Positions 1 through 8,998 of a stretch of DNA of 64,000 bases are shown here, piece after piece. The notes beneath the pieces were generated by a model, which was not told the DNA's origin, ran no database searches, and worked only from the letters and a program-made list of their open reading frames with translations. Source of the stretch: Terriglobus albidus (GTDB taxonomy: Bacteria > Acidobacteriota > Terriglobia > Terriglobales > Acidobacteriaceae); the NCBI RefSeq assembly GCF_008000815.1, contig NZ_CP042806.1, positions 682,001 to 746,000 of the forward strand, given 5' to 3'. Both the position numbers and the translations under genes were made by a program. Positions within the stretch are counted from its first letter, which is position 1; the number at the start of each line of letters is the position of its first letter.

Positions 1-13
1 GTCGTTCATGCTG

Positions 14-457
14 CTAGTGTCCGCTGTGGTAAGGGTGCCCGGCAAGGATGGTGAAGGCGCGATAGATCTGCTCCGCCAACACCAGCCGGGCGAGCTGATG
101 CGGCAGCGTCATTCGCCCAAGGGACAGAGTGAGATCGGCCAGCTTCAGCGTCTCGGGCGACCAGCCGTCCGGAGGTCCAATGGCCAGAAGAGCACGGCGT
201 TTGCCGCCATCCCTTGCTCCGCCCAGCGCGGCCGCAAACTCCTCTGAGGTCAGCAGCTTCCCCCGGCTGTCGAGCAGCACCAGAAGTACGGCGCCTTCCT
301 TCTGCTCGCGCTCCACCCGTTCCAGGAACTCCCGCTCCGTCTTCAGGGCAAGCTCTTCCACCGGAGCATAGCGGGAGGTCCTCTTCAGGTACTCGCCTGC
401 CAGACTGTCGATCGCGCGGTCAGAACCAGCCGAGACCGTGACAAGAGTGAGCTTCAT
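14..457 (-). CDS. rlmH: RlmH, 23S rRNA pseudouridine-1915 N3-methyltransferase
   Basis: RlmH is a SPOUT-class methyltransferase that methylates pseudouridine 1915 in helix 69 of 23S rRNA in the cytoplasm. The protein begins MKLTLVTVSAG, carries a knot-region motif close to the family's GGPDG (here AIGPPDGWSPE), and ends in the HPYH block that is characteristic of RlmH. From the chosen ATG at 457 it has 147 residues, slightly shorter than the E. coli protein. A longer reading frame from 475 adds six residues without family similarity. The gene is divergent from the receptor gene that starts at 684, and the shared upstream element at 470-528 lies directly behind its start. Confidence 0.93.
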   Translation of the reverse strand: MKLTLVTVSAGSDRAIDSLAGEYLKRTSRYAPVEELALKTEREFLERVEREQKEGAVLLVLLDSRGKLLTSEEFAAALGGARDGGKRRALLAIGPPDGWSPETLKLADLTLSLGRMTLPHQLARLVLAEQIYRAFTILAGHPYHSGH

Positions 458-469
458 AGAACAACTTCC

Positions 470-528
470 ATCCAAATTTCAATAGATTGTTACGGGAATA
501 TTCCATAAAACATAGAATTGGGTACGGT
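470..528 (+). promoter_or_regulatory. Conserved 59-bp upstream element, copy A
   Basis: This segment aligns without gaps to 4371-4429 upstream of the next receptor gene; I count 45 identical bases of 59. It ends 62 bases before a sigma54-type promoter at 591. The second copy ends 60 bases before its own. Position and spacing suggest a binding site for a sigma54 enhancer-binding protein (inference). Two related short words, GTTACGG and GGTACGG, lie about 32 bp apart inside it. Confidence 0.6.
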
Positions 529-590
529 ATCTGACTTTGATGTCATCGAAATGATTTGAAAACTAAGGCAGTTATTTCCCTTTTCCAGTC

Positions 591-606
591 TGGCATAGAG
601 TTTGCT
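591..606 (+). promoter_or_regulatory. Sigma54-type (-24/-12) promoter of receptor 1
   Basis: TGGCATAGAGTTTGCT matches the RpoN consensus TGGCAC-N5-TTGC[A/T] with correct spacing between the GG and GC dinucleotides and one change (C to T) in the -24 box. It lies 78 bases upstream of the ATG at 684. The same layout stands in front of the receptor gene at 4616. Confidence 0.65.
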
Positions 607-683
607 CCAACTGATTCGACCTAATAGGCACGCCATCCACCCGCTGGATGCGGTGCTTACCCCCTAGGGAGATGACAAATCAG

Positions 684-3600
684 ATGAAGAAGCTCCTTGC
701 CTTTGTGCTCTTTGGAGTTGTGCTCGGCACTTTGAGCGGACTTACTGCGTTTGGCCAGGCCATTTCGGTTAATGGCGGCGCCATTCAGGGAACAATCACC
801 GACACCACGGGCGCCGTCGTCAGCGGTGCAACCATCAGAATCGAAAATCCAGCAACGAACTTCACCAAGGTTATTACCAGTGACAGCTCCGGCTTCTATA
901 GCTTCGGACCTCTGGTTCCCGGCAACTATAAGGTTGTCATTTCAGCCTCCGGTTTCTCTTCACTGACCGTGGATACGGTCATCCGCACCGGCACGGCAAC
1001 TTCCGGTAACTTCAAGCTGCAGGTAGGCAGCGAAACCACAACCATCGAGGTGGTTGCCGGGGCACTGCAGATTAATACAGAGCAGGCCGGCGTCAGCGAT
1101 GTTCTGACGCAGGAGCAGATCTCGAAGCTGCCGGTGAATGGCCGTAACTTCCTCGACCTGGCTCAGATTGAACCCGGTGTCATCCTTCAGAGCGGTGAGT
1201 CCTTCGATCCAACCAAGGCGGGCTACTCGGCGATCTCGGTCGGCGGTGTTTCCGGTCGTACGACCCGCATTCTGCTTGATGGCCAGGACATTACGGATGA
1301 GACCGTCGGCACCACCATCTTCAACGTCTCGCAGGGCGCCATCGACGAGTTCCAACTCAACCGCGCCAACCAGGACGCCAGTGGTGAAGTTACCTCCACC
1401 GGTCAGGTGCTCGTTTCGACCCGTTCCGGAACCAACGCGTTCCACGGCCAGCTCTTCGGAAACTTTCAGGACCACCGCGCCGGTTTCGCGAAGCTCAAGT
1501 CATTCGACGTGCCCTTCCAGCGCAATCAATTCGGAGGCAGTGTCGGCGGCCCGATCTTGCCCAATAAACTCTTCTTCTTTGTGAACGCGGAGCGTATTAA
1601 GCAGGATTCCTCCGCAGTCTCTCCGGTTGGTCCGACGTTCTCCTCCATCTTCGCGGCGCATCCTACTATTCCGTCGCCCTACCGTGAGACCTATTCAACG
1701 GCACGCCTGGACTGGAACGGTCCGCTGCACGGCCATTACTTCGCCCGTATCAACTACAACGTCAACTCCGTCTCGTCCAACTATGGCTATGGCTATTGGC
1801 TCTATGCCAATCGTGACAACACTCCGGGCGGAGCCTTTGGCGCCGACTTCTCAGCAGGTCACTTCACCCACTCCTTCCGTGGAAGCTACGAGAAGTTCCA
1901 CAACCTGATCTCGGATCAGACCTCTGGTAACAGCTCCATCTACAACGGCATTCCCGGTTTTGCCTATTACTTCACAGCGCAACGACTGTATTCCGGCCCG
2001 AACTATCTGGCCCCTCAGGGAACCTTCCAGTCTGACAAGCAGGCTCGCTATGACGGTTCCTGGACCCGTGGGAGCCACAATCTCCGCTTCGGCGCCAGCG
2101 TAAATCGTCTTCTGGGTGGCGGTTTTGCCAGCTTCTTCGGACTCGCTCCCCGTGCCTCTATCGGTGCTGGCCTCTTTACCGGTCCTACAGCAGCGAACCC
2201 GAATGCTTTGGGTTGTGGCGGTGTTGCCGGTGCTGCCGCCTGTCCCAGCGACCCGCTACGTGGTTACCACATTAGTTCCATGTACATTGGCAACGGCCAA
2301 GGTGCGTTCACAGAAAATCCCGGCTTCGGCATGTCGAACGGCGGCGTTTTCTCCTGGCGGTATGCACTGTATGTTCAGGACTCGTGGAAAATCACACCCA
2401 GCTTTACACTCAGCGCCGGACTCCGTTGGGCCGTCGATACTCGACGCGCAAACCAGGACATAGCCACCCCTTCTTGTGCGGATGTGAATTCCAGCCTGGG
2501 ATTTAGCTGCACCGGAAACCTCTTTGATCAGTGGCAGTCTGGTCTTGGGAAGGTAGTACGTCAGCCCTATGGCAATCTGGCTCCTCAGCTTGGCTTTGTC
2601 TTCAGCCCTGGAGACCATAAGTGGGCTATCCGCGCCAGCGCCGGCATCTTCTTCGAGAGCAATGTCTTCAATAATCAGACCAACTCTCGTACCGGCCTGA
2701 TCAAGGCGGGCCTTTTCAATGATGAGAAGCTGCTTTGCGGCGGCACTTATTCCATGTCCTTCCCAGACGGAACCACCGTTTCGTCTGTGAACGGAACCTC
2801 TATTCAAACACTCTGCAATTCAACTCCTCTAGGGAACTCTGCTTCTTCCTTCATCCAGTTGCAGAATGCCTATCAGGCAAACACGACGAAGACCGGTCCG
2901 CTTAGCAACGGCGCGTATGTGGGCAATAACCTGTACGCCAACAACATCTATGCCCCTGGTTTCAAACAGCCCTACTCTGAACAGTGGAGCGCCGGCATCC
3001 AGCGTGAGCTCTGGAAGGGCACCGTGCTGAGTGCCGATTACGTTCACAACAGCACCATTAAGGTCATGCAGAAAGTCGACGTGAATCACGTCGGAGCTGC
3101 GCGGTTCCTCAACGCGACGGCTGCAAGGAATGCTATCGCGGCTACCACCGATGATGCCGGTTGCGCCGGGGGCGCCAGTGCTGCCGCCATTAACTGTGCG
3201 ATCGCCAATGGCTACACCATGACGGACTTCGCCGGCTTCGGCCTCGATTCCGCGAATAATGTGCTCGGTGGACCATCCATCCTGAGCTTTGGCGCGACGC
3301 CAAATGACGGTGCTGCATTTGCAGGACAGAATCCGTTGCTCGGCAACGGAAACTTCCTGTTCCCGGTTGGGCGCTCAGGCTACGATGCGCTGCAGATCGT
3401 CTTCCGTCAGCAGAAACGCAATCCATTCCCTGGAATCACCAACTCGAACTTCCAGGTCTCCTATAACCTCTCAAAGATCGTCACCAGCGCAGGTGGAGAT
3501 TCTGACCAGTTCTTTGTGGGCGCATCGAGCGCACCATGGAACAATGACAGCCCGACTGCAATCATGGGCCGTGCATCGCTCGATCGTACCCACCAGCTTA

Positions 3601-4268
3601 GCTTCGGCGGCGCTGTCAATCTGAAGTACGGTCCTCAGATCGGCATGATCGGCCACTTTACCTCGGCTGCTCCGACCTCCATGATTCTGGACGCCACAAA
3701 TCCGGCCGGCGACATCTTCCAGTCCGATCTAAATGGTGATGGAACCACTGGTGACCTGCTTCCCTTCACCGAGCCGGGCGATTACATGCATCGTTACAAG
3801 GGGCAGAATCTCAACAACGCAATTACGAAGTTCAACAACGAGTACGCCGGTAAGCTGACCCCCGCGGGGCAGGCGTTAGTCAGTGCTGGCCTCATGACCT
3901 CATCGCAGCTCGCTCAGCTTGGTGGTGTTGTCCAGGAGATCGCTACCGCGCCCAGCAACGGAGGCATCAATAACGCAGCCTTCCGTTCGCTTGATGTGAA
4001 CTTCTCCTATCCCATCCGCTTCCCGTGGCTGGGTGAGAGCTTCAGCCTCGAGCCGGCGGTGGCTATGTACAACGTCTTCAACTTCTCCAACTTCAATAAC
4101 CCGACAGGAACGCTTGTCAATACCACACACGCTGCCTCTTCGGCCGGTTATATCAATGGCGCGAACACCTATGATCAGCACGAGACCAACCGGGTGCAGC
4201 GTGGCTCCGGCACGTTCTCGCAAGGTGCTCCTCGTGCGACGGAGTTTCAGCTCAAACTCAACTTCTAA
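684..4268 (+). CDS. Oar-like TonB-dependent receptor (carboxypeptidase-regulatory N-domain)
   Basis: This is a predicted outer-membrane beta-barrel of about 1194 residues. A signal peptide (MKKLLAFVLFGVVLGTLSGL...AFGQ) is followed by a carboxypeptidase-regulatory/CarboxypepD_reg domain (GTITDTTGAVVSGATIRIEN), a plug-like region (LPVNGRNFLDLAQIEPGV) and a long barrel that ends in an aromatic-terminated strand (EFQLKLNF). This is the usual Acidobacterial Oar/SusC-like architecture, linked to uptake of large substrates or surface functions; the substrate cannot be told. The ATG at 684 is chosen because AGGGAG (666-671) precedes it at 12 bases, the same leader as the gene at 4616. An in-frame ATG at 672 would touch the ribosome site. 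A terminator follows at 4283. Confidence 0.88.
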   Translation: MKKLLAFVLFGVVLGTLSGLTAFGQAISVNGGAIQGTITDTTGAVVSGATIRIENPATNFTKVITSDSSGFYSFGPLVPGNYKVVISASGFSSLTVDTVIRTGTATSGNFKLQVGSETTTIEVVAGALQINTEQAGVSDVLTQEQISKLPVNGRNFLDLAQIEPGVILQSGESFDPTKAGYSAISVGGVSGRTTRILLDGQDITDETVGTTIFNVSQGAIDEFQLNRANQDASGEVTSTGQVLVSTRSGTNAFHGQLFGNFQDHRAGFAKLKSFDVPFQRNQFGGSVGGPILPNKLFFFVNAERIKQDSSAVSPVGPTFSSIFAAHPTIPSPYRETYSTARLDWNGPLHGHYFARINYNVNSVSSNYGYGYWLYANRDNTPGGAFGADFSAGHFTHSFRGSYEKFHNLISDQTSGNSSIYNGIPGFAYYFTAQRLYSGPNYLAPQGTFQSDKQARYDGSWTRGSHNLRFGASVNRLLGGGFASFFGLAPRASIGAGLFTGPTAANPNALGCGGVAGAAACPSDPLRGYHISSMYIGNGQGAFTENPGFGMSNGGVFSWRYALYVQDSWKITPSFTLSAGLRWAVDTRRANQDIATPSCADVNSSLGFSCTGNLFDQWQSGLGKVVRQPYGNLAPQLGFVFSPGDHKWAIRASAGIFFESNVFNNQTNSRTGLIKAGLFNDEKLLCGGTYSMSFPDGTTVSSVNGTSIQTLCNSTPLGNSASSFIQLQNAYQANTTKTGPLSNGAYVGNNLYANNIYAPGFKQPYSEQWSAGIQRELWKGTVLSADYVHNSTIKVMQKVDVNHVGAARFLNATAARNAIAATTDDAGCAGGASAAAINCAIANGYTMTDFAGFGLDSANNVLGGPSILSFGATPNDGAAFAGQNPLLGNGNFLFPVGRSGYDALQIVFRQQKRNPFPGITNSNFQVSYNLSKIVTSAGGDSDQFFVGASSAPWNNDSPTAIMGRASLDRTHQLSFGGAVNLKYGPQIGMIGHFTSAAPTSMILDATNPAGDIFQSDLNGDGTTGDLLPFTEPGDYMHRYKGQNLNNAITKFNNEYAGKLTPAGQALVSAGLMTSSQLAQLGGVVQEIATAPSNGGINNAAFRSLDVNFSYPIRFPWLGESFSLEPAVAMYNVFNFSNFNNPTGTLVNTTHAASSAGYINGANTYDQHETNRVQRGSGTFSQGAPRATEFQLKLNF

Positions 4269-4282
4269 CCACTAGGCAGGAT

Positions 4283-4316
4283 GGCCCGGGGAGCGCTCTG
4301 CTCCCCGGGCCTTTGT
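4283..4316 (+). terminator. Rho-independent terminator after receptor 1
   Basis: A perfect 12-bp GC-rich stem (4283-4294 with 4300-4311) has a five-base loop and is followed by a short T-rich run (TTTG). It starts 15 bases after the stop codon of the receptor gene. Confidence 0.8.
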
Positions 4317-4370
4317 GCATTTAAGGCGAGATTCCCAAGCAACCGCGCTGAGGTCTGGAATTGGAAATTC

Positions 4371-4429
4371 ATCCAAAATTCAATAGTCTGTCACGCTGAT
4401 ATTCCAAAAGTCATAGGTTTTGGCACGGT
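4371..4429 (+). promoter_or_regulatory. Conserved 59-bp upstream element, copy B
   Basis: This is the second copy of the element at 470-528, aligned without gaps (45/59 identical). It ends 60 bases upstream of the sigma54-type promoter at 4490. The 347-base gap between the two receptor genes holds only the terminator, this element and the promoter. Confidence 0.6.
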
Positions 4430-4489
4430 CAAACGTTTATTCAGTGCCAAAAGTACCTTTGAATCAATTACTTTCCATGTCGCTCAAAT

Positions 4490-4505
4490 TGGCATGATTC
4501 TTGCA
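4490..4505 (+). promoter_or_regulatory. Sigma54-type (-24/-12) promoter of receptor 2
   Basis: TGGCATGATTCTTGCA differs from the TGGCACG-N4-TTGCA consensus by one base (C to T). It lies 110 bases upstream of the ATG at 4616 and has no obvious competing -35/-10 pair beside it. Confidence 0.7.
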
Positions 4506-4615
4506 ACACCGACGCCCAACCAAAATCTGGCGCGTGGATTCGAACAGAGTTTCCCTGAATTCCACACATACAAATAAAGGTTTCCCAAAACCCCAAAGGG
4601 AGATGCAAAACAAAC

Positions 4616-7600
4616 ATGAACAAGCTATTTGCTGTTGTTGTATTCCTGTTTGGCCTTGTCCTCTGCACAGTACCTCTGACAGCTCAAACATCGGCCGGCC
4701 TCGGCACGATCACAGGCACAGTTACTGACCAGTCCAAGGCTGCCGTTTCGGGCGCAACCGTTATCCTGAGCAACGCCCTCACGGGCGAGACCCGTACCGC
4801 CACCACGAACTCGCAGGGTGGCTACCAGTTCCTTAACCTCCGCGTTATCTCTGGTTACTCCATCAAGGTCGAATCCAAGGGCTTCTCGACCCGTGAAGTC
4901 AAAGACATCAAGACCTCTGTAGGTTCCGCCACCAATGCTGACGTGACCCTGGCCGTTGGTTCCGAGTCGGTTGTCATCTCGGTTGAGGGCGGAAGCTCCG
5001 AGCAGGTCCAGACCGAAACCTCCTCTCTCTCGGAGCTCGTTGATTCCTCCGTCTGGAAGAGCTCGCCACTTGAGTCGCGTACCCAGAACGAGTTCGTCCA
5101 GCTCGTCGCAGGCGCAAGCCCTGACACCGCCGCCACCGGCCGCGGTTTTGCCGTAAATGGCGCCCGTACCGGTACTGGCAACTTCCTCGTCGAAGGTTTT
5201 GATAACAACGATCAGGGCCAGGGCGGCGCAGGCTTCACCTTCGGCCGTGGCGGCGCTGTGACCTCCATCTCGCCCGACGCCATCCAGGAATACCGCGTTA
5301 TCACCCACGTCCCTCCGGCTGAGTACGGCCGCGCGGGTGGCTTCTCCACTGACACCGTGCTGAAGTCCGGCGCGAACCAGTGGCATGGATCGCTCTTTGA
5401 ATACAACCGTATCCAGACCCTGGCGGCGAATAGCTGGTTCTCAAACAACAGTGGCCTGCGCGATCACCGCGTCCGTAATCAGTTTGGTGGATCCATCGGC
5501 GGTCCGATCCGTCGCGATAAGACTTTCTTCTTCGCGACGCTCGAAATCCACCGCTATCGTGAAGGTGTTCCAACTGTAGTAACGGCAACCACGCAGCAGT
5601 TCCTGGATTTCGTTAACAACGGAAGCTATCAGAAGTTCATGGAAGGCACTGCTTTCCAGAATCCGTCTGCAGGCCAGGAAGGCATCTGCCCAATCTATTT
5701 GAACCGTACTTGCCAAGGTGCATTCGCTCGCCAGTCCACTCTTGGACCGGTCTTCAAGGCGCTCTACGCGAAGTATCCGAGCTCGTTTCCGCTTGCAACC
5801 AGCAGCCTCGACAATGGAGCACAGGGTCTGCTTTCGGGAGGAGCGCTATCGTTCCCGGTACCCGTCTATGGTCTGACCGGCGTTATCCAGACGACCGTGC
5901 TCAACCAGAACCGCGGCACCATCAAGATCGATCACAAGCTGACTGAGAAGGACCAGCTTGCCTTTAGCTACATTCCTGATCTCTACACCAGCAGCTTTAA
6001 CAATGGTGGCGGTGACTCGACCCCCGGACCTCCGTACAACAACGTTGGCGGATCGCAGGTCTTTGGTGCGTCATGGACCCGTACCTGGACTCCGACCCTT
6101 ATCACGCAGGGCAAAGCAAGCTACCTTCGCCACGTGTCGAACTTCGAGGTTCCCGGAACCACGGGTGTTCCTTCCGTGTATACCGCGGACTCGTTGTTGA
6201 CAGGCTTCGGCGCCAGCACTGGCTTACCGCAGTACTTCACAGACAATCAATTCGCCTACGAGGGATCCCTCACCAAAACTCTGGGATCGCACACTGCCAA
6301 GGCAGGCTTCCGTTTTGTCCGTACCCGCAATGGCTCGTCTTTCTATAACGACATCAATGGCAATCTCGCGTTCTGGTCGGTGGAAGGTCTGGTCACGGAC
6401 GGTACTGCCGATGAAGATCAGTTGAAGACTGCTGCTACTGCTGCGGATGCAGCGACCTACGGCAGTCTGTACTCCGCCGGAGCATCGCTCGACCCGACGA
6501 CCAACTCCGCACCCGATCCCTACCGCGGTTACCGCGCGAAGGAGTTCGCGGCCTACGTGCAAGATGACTGGAAAGCCACGTCGCGCCTGACGCTGAACTA
6601 CGGCGTGCGCTGGGAGTACTTCGGCCCCCCGCATAACTTTAGGGCCGGTTTCGACTCCAACGTCTACTTCGGTAATTTCGGTACGCCTACTGCGACCGGC
6701 AATCCAAACCTGCCCAACACTCCGTTGTTGGCCGCTACCCAGGGAGCATTCTTCGCGCAGAAGGATAGCAACATCTGGAACAAGGACATGAACAACTTCG
6801 CTCCGCGTCTGGGCTTCTCCTATGACACGATGGGCAACGGCAGGCTTGTCCTGCGTGGCGGCTTCGGTATCGGTTACGATCGCCTCTACAACAACGTCTA
6901 CGAGAACATCCGTTTCAACTATCCGCACTTCGTGGACAACACCTACGGTTTCGGCGCGGGTTCGGCAGGCATCAGCCCGACCCTCCGCAGCCAGCTCGTT
7001 CAGGTGCCGTTTACCGGCAACTCCGCTCTGGCAGTAGCCGGTGCGAAGCCCGTACCTCGTCACATCGATCAGCGCCTGGTCACGGCTTACTATGAGCAGG
7101 CTCACTTCGGCGTGCAGTCCGGCTTTAGCGGCTACGTGTTCGAAGCGACTTACGTCGGCACCTTCGGCCGCAAGCTCGTCGGTCTGATGAATATCAACAC
7201 CTTCGAGGGCCGTACTGCCTGCATGGCATCGTCGAGCACGGCGCAGAAGGCGCTCTGCGCTGCCCAGGGGTATACCACCTACAGCTCGGCTCGTCCGACT
7301 CCGCTCTTCAACAACGACAACTTCCGTACCAACGCCTTCGGCTCCAACTACAACGGCGGCCAGGTCAGCGTGCGGAAGAGCTTCGCGAAGGGCGTTCAGA
7401 TGCTTGCCAACTACACCTACTCGAAGGCAATGGACAACACCTCTGACGTCTTCACGGTGAAGAGTGCCGGCACGGGTATCGTCTCTCCTTACAACCCGCG
7501 GTATGAGTATGGCGCGGCTGACTTCGATACCCGTCACAACCTGGTTGTGACCTCGAATATCGAGTCGCAGTGGAAGAAGAAGAACCTGCTCCTCGGTGGA

Positions 7601-8071
7601 TGGGCGCTTTCGCCGATCTTCTCGTGGCGCAGTGGTTCTCCGATCTACATCAAGAACGGCGCCAGCACCTATGACCCGAACAAGGATGGCACCACTGGTG
7701 TCGATCGCGCGGTCTATCTGAAGACCGGCGATCCTCGCAGCTCCATTAATCACAACGTGAGCCCGGCCAGCGGTTACATCACCAAAGGAACCTGGGGTGC
7801 GTACTCCTGCCCGACCGTCTGGTGCGATCCTCCGGTGCAGCGTAACAGCATCTATGGCCCGCGTTTCATCAACCTGGACCTGGGAGCGATCAAGCGCTTT
7901 GCCATCACGGAGCGGCAGACGGTCACCTTCCAGACCAGCTTCTTCAACATCTTCAACCATCCCAACTTCAAGAACCCGATTGGCGATACCAACAATGCCA
8001 ACTTCGGTAAGTCGACCGATGTGAACAAGGACGCTCGTATTACGCAGATGAGCCTGCGGTACGACTTCTAA
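4616..8071 (+). CDS. Oar-like TonB-dependent receptor, second paralogue
   Basis: This is a predicted outer-membrane receptor of 1151 residues. It has a signal peptide (MNKLFAVVVFLFGLVLCTVPLTAQ), a CarboxypepD_reg domain (TGTVTDQSKAAVSGATVILSN), a plug-like part with a VNGART motif, a large beta-barrel, and a final strand ending in MSLRYDF, which has the C-terminal aromatic residue needed for outer-membrane insertion. AGGGAG at 4597-4602 precedes the ATG at 13 bases, and the same leader is seen for the gene at 684. Sequence and promoter layout mark the two as diverged members of one family under common control rather than one transcript, since a strong terminator separates them. The substrate is unknown; many family members take up polysaccharide or peptide products. 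Confidence 0.88.
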   Translation: MNKLFAVVVFLFGLVLCTVPLTAQTSAGLGTITGTVTDQSKAAVSGATVILSNALTGETRTATTNSQGGYQFLNLRVISGYSIKVESKGFSTREVKDIKTSVGSATNADVTLAVGSESVVISVEGGSSEQVQTETSSLSELVDSSVWKSSPLESRTQNEFVQLVAGASPDTAATGRGFAVNGARTGTGNFLVEGFDNNDQGQGGAGFTFGRGGAVTSISPDAIQEYRVITHVPPAEYGRAGGFSTDTVLKSGANQWHGSLFEYNRIQTLAANSWFSNNSGLRDHRVRNQFGGSIGGPIRRDKTFFFATLEIHRYREGVPTVVTATTQQFLDFVNNGSYQKFMEGTAFQNPSAGQEGICPIYLNRTCQGAFARQSTLGPVFKALYAKYPSSFPLATSSLDNGAQGLLSGGALSFPVPVYGLTGVIQTTVLNQNRGTIKIDHKLTEKDQLAFSYIPDLYTSSFNNGGGDSTPGPPYNNVGGSQVFGASWTRTWTPTLITQGKASYLRHVSNFEVPGTTGVPSVYTADSLLTGFGASTGLPQYFTDNQFAYEGSLTKTLGSHTAKAGFRFVRTRNGSSFYNDINGNLAFWSVEGLVTDGTADEDQLKTAATAADAATYGSLYSAGASLDPTTNSAPDPYRGYRAKEFAAYVQDDWKATSRLTLNYGVRWEYFGPPHNFRAGFDSNVYFGNFGTPTATGNPNLPNTPLLAATQGAFFAQKDSNIWNKDMNNFAPRLGFSYDTMGNGRLVLRGGFGIGYDRLYNNVYENIRFNYPHFVDNTYGFGAGSAGISPTLRSQLVQVPFTGNSALAVAGAKPVPRHIDQRLVTAYYEQAHFGVQSGFSGYVFEATYVGTFGRKLVGLMNINTFEGRTACMASSSTAQKALCAAQGYTTYSSARPTPLFNNDNFRTNAFGSNYNGGQVSVRKSFAKGVQMLANYTYSKAMDNTSDVFTVKSAGTGIVSPYNPRYEYGAADFDTRHNLVVTSNIESQWKKKNLLLGGWALSPIFSWRSGSPIYIKNGASTYDPNKDGTTGVDRAVYLKTGDPRSSINHNVSPASGYITKGTWGAYSCPTVWCDPPVQRNSIYGPRFINLDLGAIKRFAITERQTVTFQTSFFNIFNHPNFKNPIGDTNNANFGKSTDVNKDARITQMSLRYDF

Positions 8072-8086
8072 CCGGAAACCTGAATC

Positions 8087-8122
8087 AATAAAGAAGGCCA
8101 CCCTAGGGTGGCCTTCTTTATT
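8087..8122. terminator. Bidirectional terminator between receptor 2 and rsfS
   Basis: A perfect 36-base palindrome (two 18-base arms meeting at a CCCTAGGG centre) has A-rich and T-rich outer arms. It can therefore end transcription from both the receptor gene on the left and the convergent rsfS on the right. Confidence 0.85.
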
Positions 8123-8165
8123 GGATATATCTGAAGTGCGGCAGATAAACCGCGTCTTTGTCAGT

Positions 8166-8708
8166 TCAGCGCTTCTTGCCTGCGGCTTTCTTGGCAGCCT
8201 TCTTTGCCGGTGACTTCTTCGCTGCAGGCTTCTTCACGGCTGTTTTTACAGACGCTTTCTTTACAGCCTTTTTGACAGCTTTCTTCGCGGCCTTCTTAGC
8301 CGGCGTCTTCTCGCGTACAGCCCTCGACTTGGCCGCGACCTCCTGATTCATCTCTGCCACCGAGATCGTCGTTGCCGACTTGCGCAACCGCTCCAGACCG
8401 TAGAACTCGCGCTTCTCCGGAGAGAAGATGTGGACGATGAAGTCCACATAGTCCATCAGGATCCACTCGGCCTGTCTGCGGCCTTCGACGGAGTTCGCAT
8501 AGACACCGAACTGCTTCTTCAATTGCAGTTCGATCTCATCGGAAATCGCATCGTTCTGGCGCTCGTTGGTGCCATTGCAGATCAGGAAGTAATCGCACAA
8601 CCCGCTCTCTGATGGATCGAGCTGCAGGATACGGATGTCCTCGGCCTTCTTACTGTCGGCCGCTTCTGCGGCGGCCAGAACCAACTGCTTGCTCTCGTTC
8701 GTTGCCAT
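8166..8708 (-). CDS. rsfS: RsfS, ribosomal silencing factor, with lysine/alanine tail
   Basis: RsfS binds ribosomal protein L14 and blocks joining of the ribosomal subunits when nutrients are scarce. Residues ~1-115 show the family core (ADSKKAEDIRILQLD, DYFLICNGTNERQ, EGRRQAEWILMDYVDFIVHIFSPEKREFYGLERL). The last ~50 residues are an added histone-H1-like tail of AKKAAKKA/KKPAAKK repeats that most RsfS proteins (about 105-120 residues) lack. The tail is lysine-rich and probably disordered, and may bind rRNA or DNA (inference). Two adjacent ATG codons are possible (8711 and 8708). AAGGAGG abuts the first, so the second is preferred. The convergent terminator at 8087-8122 ends it. Confidence 0.88.
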   Translation of the reverse strand: MATNESKQLVLAAAEAADSKKAEDIRILQLDPSESGLCDYFLICNGTNERQNDAISDEIELQLKKQFGVYANSVEGRRQAEWILMDYVDFIVHIFSPEKREFYGLERLRKSATTISVAEMNQEVAAKSRAVREKTPAKKAAKKAVKKAVKKASVKTAVKKPAAKKSPAKKAAKKAAGKKR

Positions 8709-8802
8709 CATCCTCCTTCAGTACATTCCCAAGGATAGGACATCCTATCTAATCCCGCCGGTTGGCTGCCAGAGCTTATCGACAAATTCGCTTTCACTGC
8801 GG

Positions 8803-8905
8803 AGTTATAGAGCGGGCCTTCAGCCCTTTGTTTTTCTATGGGGCAGTAGACCTGGGCGTTGCCCCAGGCTGATATAGAGCGCGCCTTCAGCGCTTGTCGT
8901 TGATA
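8803..8905 (-). repeat. Dispersed palindromic repeat family 3, copy 1
   Basis: Two short hairpins of the type GAGCGCGCCTTCAGCGC flank a CCTGGG...GCCCCAGG hairpin. The complement of this stretch aligns along its whole length with 59196-59303, and half of it appears again at 55073-55130. It occupies most of the 290-base gap upstream of rsfS; no gene is seen here. Confidence 0.7.
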
Positions 8906-8998
8906 TTACCCGGGTGCCCCACCCTCGCAACGCTAGGGTGGGTTCGGAATACCCCCTAAATTCCTATCAAAAACTCAAACCGAATTTGTCGACGCGCC

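Noticed and set aside
6224-8101. Long open frame (625 codons) on the minus strand opposite the second receptor gene
   Set aside because: It is a mirror of the receptor's codon pattern: no ribosome site, no recognisable domain, low-complexity V/R/E-rich translation, and the plus-strand frame has clear receptor motifs.
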